Shown here: positions 15,302 through 16,867 of the stretch, piece by piece
Layout: each line of letters begins with the position of its first letter
How positions within the stretch are numbered: the stretch's first letter is position 1
Assembly: GCA_035288785.1 (NCBI GenBank)
Contig: DATDZF010000055.1
Coordinates: 1-16,867 of the forward strand
Source: JACRGC01 sp035288785
GTDB taxonomy: Archaea > Micrarchaeota > Micrarchaeia > Norongarragalinales > SBBD01
Length of the DNA: 16,867 nucleotides
Direction: 5' to 3'
Translations under genes and position numbers: made by a program
Notes under the pieces: model-generated
Told to the model about the DNA's origin: nothing
The model's database searches: none
Seen by the model: the letters and a program-made list of their open reading frames with translations, nothing else

Positions 15302-15357
15302 CCAAGAAAAATGAATAAGTCCAGTCATTCTCCTTGGATCCTGCAATAATTGTTTTT
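15302..15357. terminator. Bidirectional terminator region between convergent genes
   Basis: The 103-nt gap separates two convergent genes. CCAAG and AATGA (15302-15306, 15310-15314) pair with TCATT and CTTGG (15325-15329, 15333-15337), forming a hairpin with a symmetric 3x3 internal loop. On the plus strand TTGTTTTTC (15349-15357) follows. On the minus strand, CATTTTTCTTGG at the far side provides a T-run for purB. Both transcripts could end here. Confidence 0.45.
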
Positions 15358-15364
15358 CGCATTC

Positions 15365-16795
15365 CTAGTATTCCGTTGCCTTCCTAAGGACGGATGCCTC
15401 ATGCCGGATCCGCTCATCGATGAGCTTGTCGAACCGCTCGCACTTGTCGATTGCATTCCCGATGTGTGAGCGGGTATTGAACGCATCCCTTATTTCCGAT
15501 TCGGTAAGGAATTTAGATAACTGCTTATTATCCATGGCAAGCCTCCGCAATGGGTTTTCCTTCCCCTCCTGGACCGCCCGCCATGCCATCATGCTCATCT
15601 CCCTTATGAGCTCATGCATCTTCTGCCTATCTGCCCCTTTCCTTGCAAGCTCCATAAGGAGCACTTCCGTCATTGCAAATGGCGCGAATTTTTCCAGGTT
15701 GCGCTTTATTTGCATTTCATTTACAACCATTCCCTCAATCAGCGAAACCGTGATGCGCAGCGCCTCGTCAATCCCAAGGAATGCTTCGGGGATGACAATC
15801 CTCCGGTTCGCGGAATCATCCAATGTGCGTTCCAATAGGGAATTGGCCGCATTGGACCACATTATTTGGGGCAGGGCGGAAACGAACCTTGCAAGGGAGC
15901 ACACCCTTTCCGCCTTAATTGGGTTGCGCTTGAAGGGCATCGCCGAGCTTCCCACCTGCTTATCGCCAAACGGCTCTGCGAGCTCGTAAATGAATGGGGA
16001 TTGCAGGATCCGAAGATCAAAAGCAAACTTATGCAAGCTTGCTGCCACACTGGCAAGAGCGCTTAGCACCAAAAAATCGATTTTCCTTGGGTATGTTTGC
16101 GTGGTTGCCTCGAATGCCGCAAGCTTGAGTTCCTGCATCGCAATCTTTTCCATTTCAGAAGCGTTCATTTTGCCCTTCAAGAGCTTCTCGTACGCTGCGG
16201 AGGTGCCAACGGCGCCCTTGAAGCCCTTGCCCTTCACCATCTTTTCCACAGATTCCAGCAATTCAAGGTCAAGGATGAGGTCCTGGGCATAAATGGTGAA
16301 CCTATAGCCAAGAGTGGATGGCTCCGCTGTCTGCAAATGAGTCTGCGCAATGATCTGCAAATTCTTGTATTTCTTTATCTGCTTGCGGTAGGCAAGAAGG
16401 CATGCGCCAATCCCCCTCTTGATGAATTTTATCCCCTCCAGGAGCTTTAGCGCCTCCGCATTGTCCTCGATATCCATGCTGGTTGCGCCAAGGTGCAATT
16501 TCCCACCAGCTTCGCCGCTCTGCTCTGCGAATACCCTAAGTTCCGCCATCAGGTCGTGCTTTATCTCGCGCTCTATCTTGTGCGCCGCCTCGATATCTAT
16601 ATTGTTGATATTATCCTCCAATTTCTTTAGCTGCTTTTCATCGATGAGCCCCGCCTTCCCCTGAGCTTTTGCGAGTGCCAGCCAGACTTTGCGCCATTTC
16701 TTGCGGTTTTCCACCTCCGAAAAAAGCTTCCTCATTTCGGGCGAGCCGTACCGCCAGGTAAAGACGCTAAGATAATTAGAGAAATCCTGCTCCAT
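15365..16795 (-). CDS. purB: Adenylosuccinate lyase
   Basis: Catalyses two steps of purine synthesis: release of fumarate from SAICAR and from adenylosuccinate. ATG 16795 gives 476 residues and has GGGTGAT just upstream; in-frame GTG 16804 lies inside that site and was rejected. The fumarate lyase superfamily signature SSAMPFKRNPIKAE lies near residues 283-297 and includes the catalytic-loop serines. Other family motifs are HLGATSMDIEDN (about residue 98), THLQTAEPSTLGYR (about 150-165, with the conserved His), TQTYPRK, and ERTLDDSANRR near residue 335. Length and motif order are complete, with no sign of damage. It belongs to the short archaeal/Gram-positive-like class rather than the E. coli type by its THLQ motif. 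It appears to be transcribed alone and converges on the neighbouring GT-C-like gene. Confidence 0.97.
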   Translation of the reverse strand: MEQDFSNYLSVFTWRYGSPEMRKLFSEVENRKKWRKVWLALAKAQGKAGLIDEKQLKKLEDNINNIDIEAAHKIEREIKHDLMAELRVFAEQSGEAGGKLHLGATSMDIEDNAEALKLLEGIKFIKRGIGACLLAYRKQIKKYKNLQIIAQTHLQTAEPSTLGYRFTIYAQDLILDLELLESVEKMVKGKGFKGAVGTSAAYEKLLKGKMNASEMEKIAMQELKLAAFEATTQTYPRKIDFLVLSALASVAASLHKFAFDLRILQSPFIYELAEPFGDKQVGSSAMPFKRNPIKAERVCSLARFVSALPQIMWSNAANSLLERTLDDSANRRIVIPEAFLGIDEALRITVSLIEGMVVNEMQIKRNLEKFAPFAMTEVLLMELARKGADRQKMHELIREMSMMAWRAVQEGKENPLRRLAMDNKQLSKFLTESEIRDAFNTRSHIGNAIDKCERFDKLIDERIRHEASVLRKATEY

Positions 16796-16836
16796 TCGAA
16801 TCACCCATTCCCCCCTGAGTTGATTAGGGAATGAGG

Positions 16837-16847
16837 GTTTTTAAGAG
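16837..16847 (-). promoter_or_regulatory. TATA-like box of purB
   Basis: The minus strand reads CTCTTAAAAAC, centred about 47 nt before ATG 16795. The short leader would hold the ribosome binding site GGGTGAT at 16801-16807. No operator-like repeat is visible. Confidence 0.45.
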
Positions 16848-16867
16848 TGATTTAGTGGCGATAAGCT

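Noticed and set aside
15262..15364. Possible C/D-box small RNA suggested by GATGATGG near 15290
   Set aside because: No box D (CTGA) or internal C'/D' boxes at suitable spacing; the region is better explained as a terminator.

Overview
The window reads as ordinary-composition chromosomal DNA from an archaeon. It carries an archaeal/eukaryotic-type initiation factor aIF5B and an archaeal Era-like GTPase near a DUF2073-type protein. Start sites have archaeal TATA boxes and either GGTG-type ribosome binding sites or no leader. Transcript ends are T-tracts, and there is a large surface protein dense in N-glycosylation sequons. The moderate G+C, compact spacing and short proteins would suit a DPANN-type lineage such as Micrarchaeota or Diapherotrites, but that placement is a guess. 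I see no insertion sequence, CRISPR array, phage gene, tRNA or rRNA.

Layout: seven genes lie in a row on the minus strand from 10493 down to 1. Reading in the direction of transcription they are aIF5B (10493-8721), a KH-less Era-like GTPase (8552-7929), a three-segment membrane protein overlapping it by 4 nt (7932-7600), a purine-rich repetitive spacer (7599-7412), a DUF2073-type protein (7411-7055), a GT-C-like polytopic membrane protein (6901-5540), a membrane-anchored DUF4139 protein (5414-3909), and a giant secreted repeat protein (3800 to beyond base 1, incomplete). Three genes are on the plus strand: a lipid-anchored CuA-type cupredoxin (10654-11085), divergent from aIF5B, and two large GT-C-like membrane proteins (11304-13178 and 13351-15261). 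Adenylosuccinate lyase (purB, 16795-15365, minus) converges on the last of these.

How the genes fit together (inference): besides the housekeeping genes infB and purB, most of the window concerns the cell envelope. Three putative membrane glycosyltransferases, a DUF4139 protein and a secreted protein with about 40 N-x-S/T sequons make a plausible surface glycoprotein and glycosylation neighbourhood. The CuA lipoprotein is an outward-facing electron carrier or copper protein with no oxidase gene nearby. The GTPase and small membrane protein are translationally coupled and probably act together at the membrane.

Start-site pattern: five genes (surface protein, GTPase, infB, cupredoxin, purB) have a TATA-like box centred about 47-52 nt before the start plus a possible or clear ribosome binding site. 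Three others (DUF2073, the 6901 GT-C gene, the 13351 GT-C gene) have the box 25-26 nt before the ATG, the spacing expected for leaderless mRNAs. I used this to correct several start codons. No stretch longer than about 220 nt lacks a gene.
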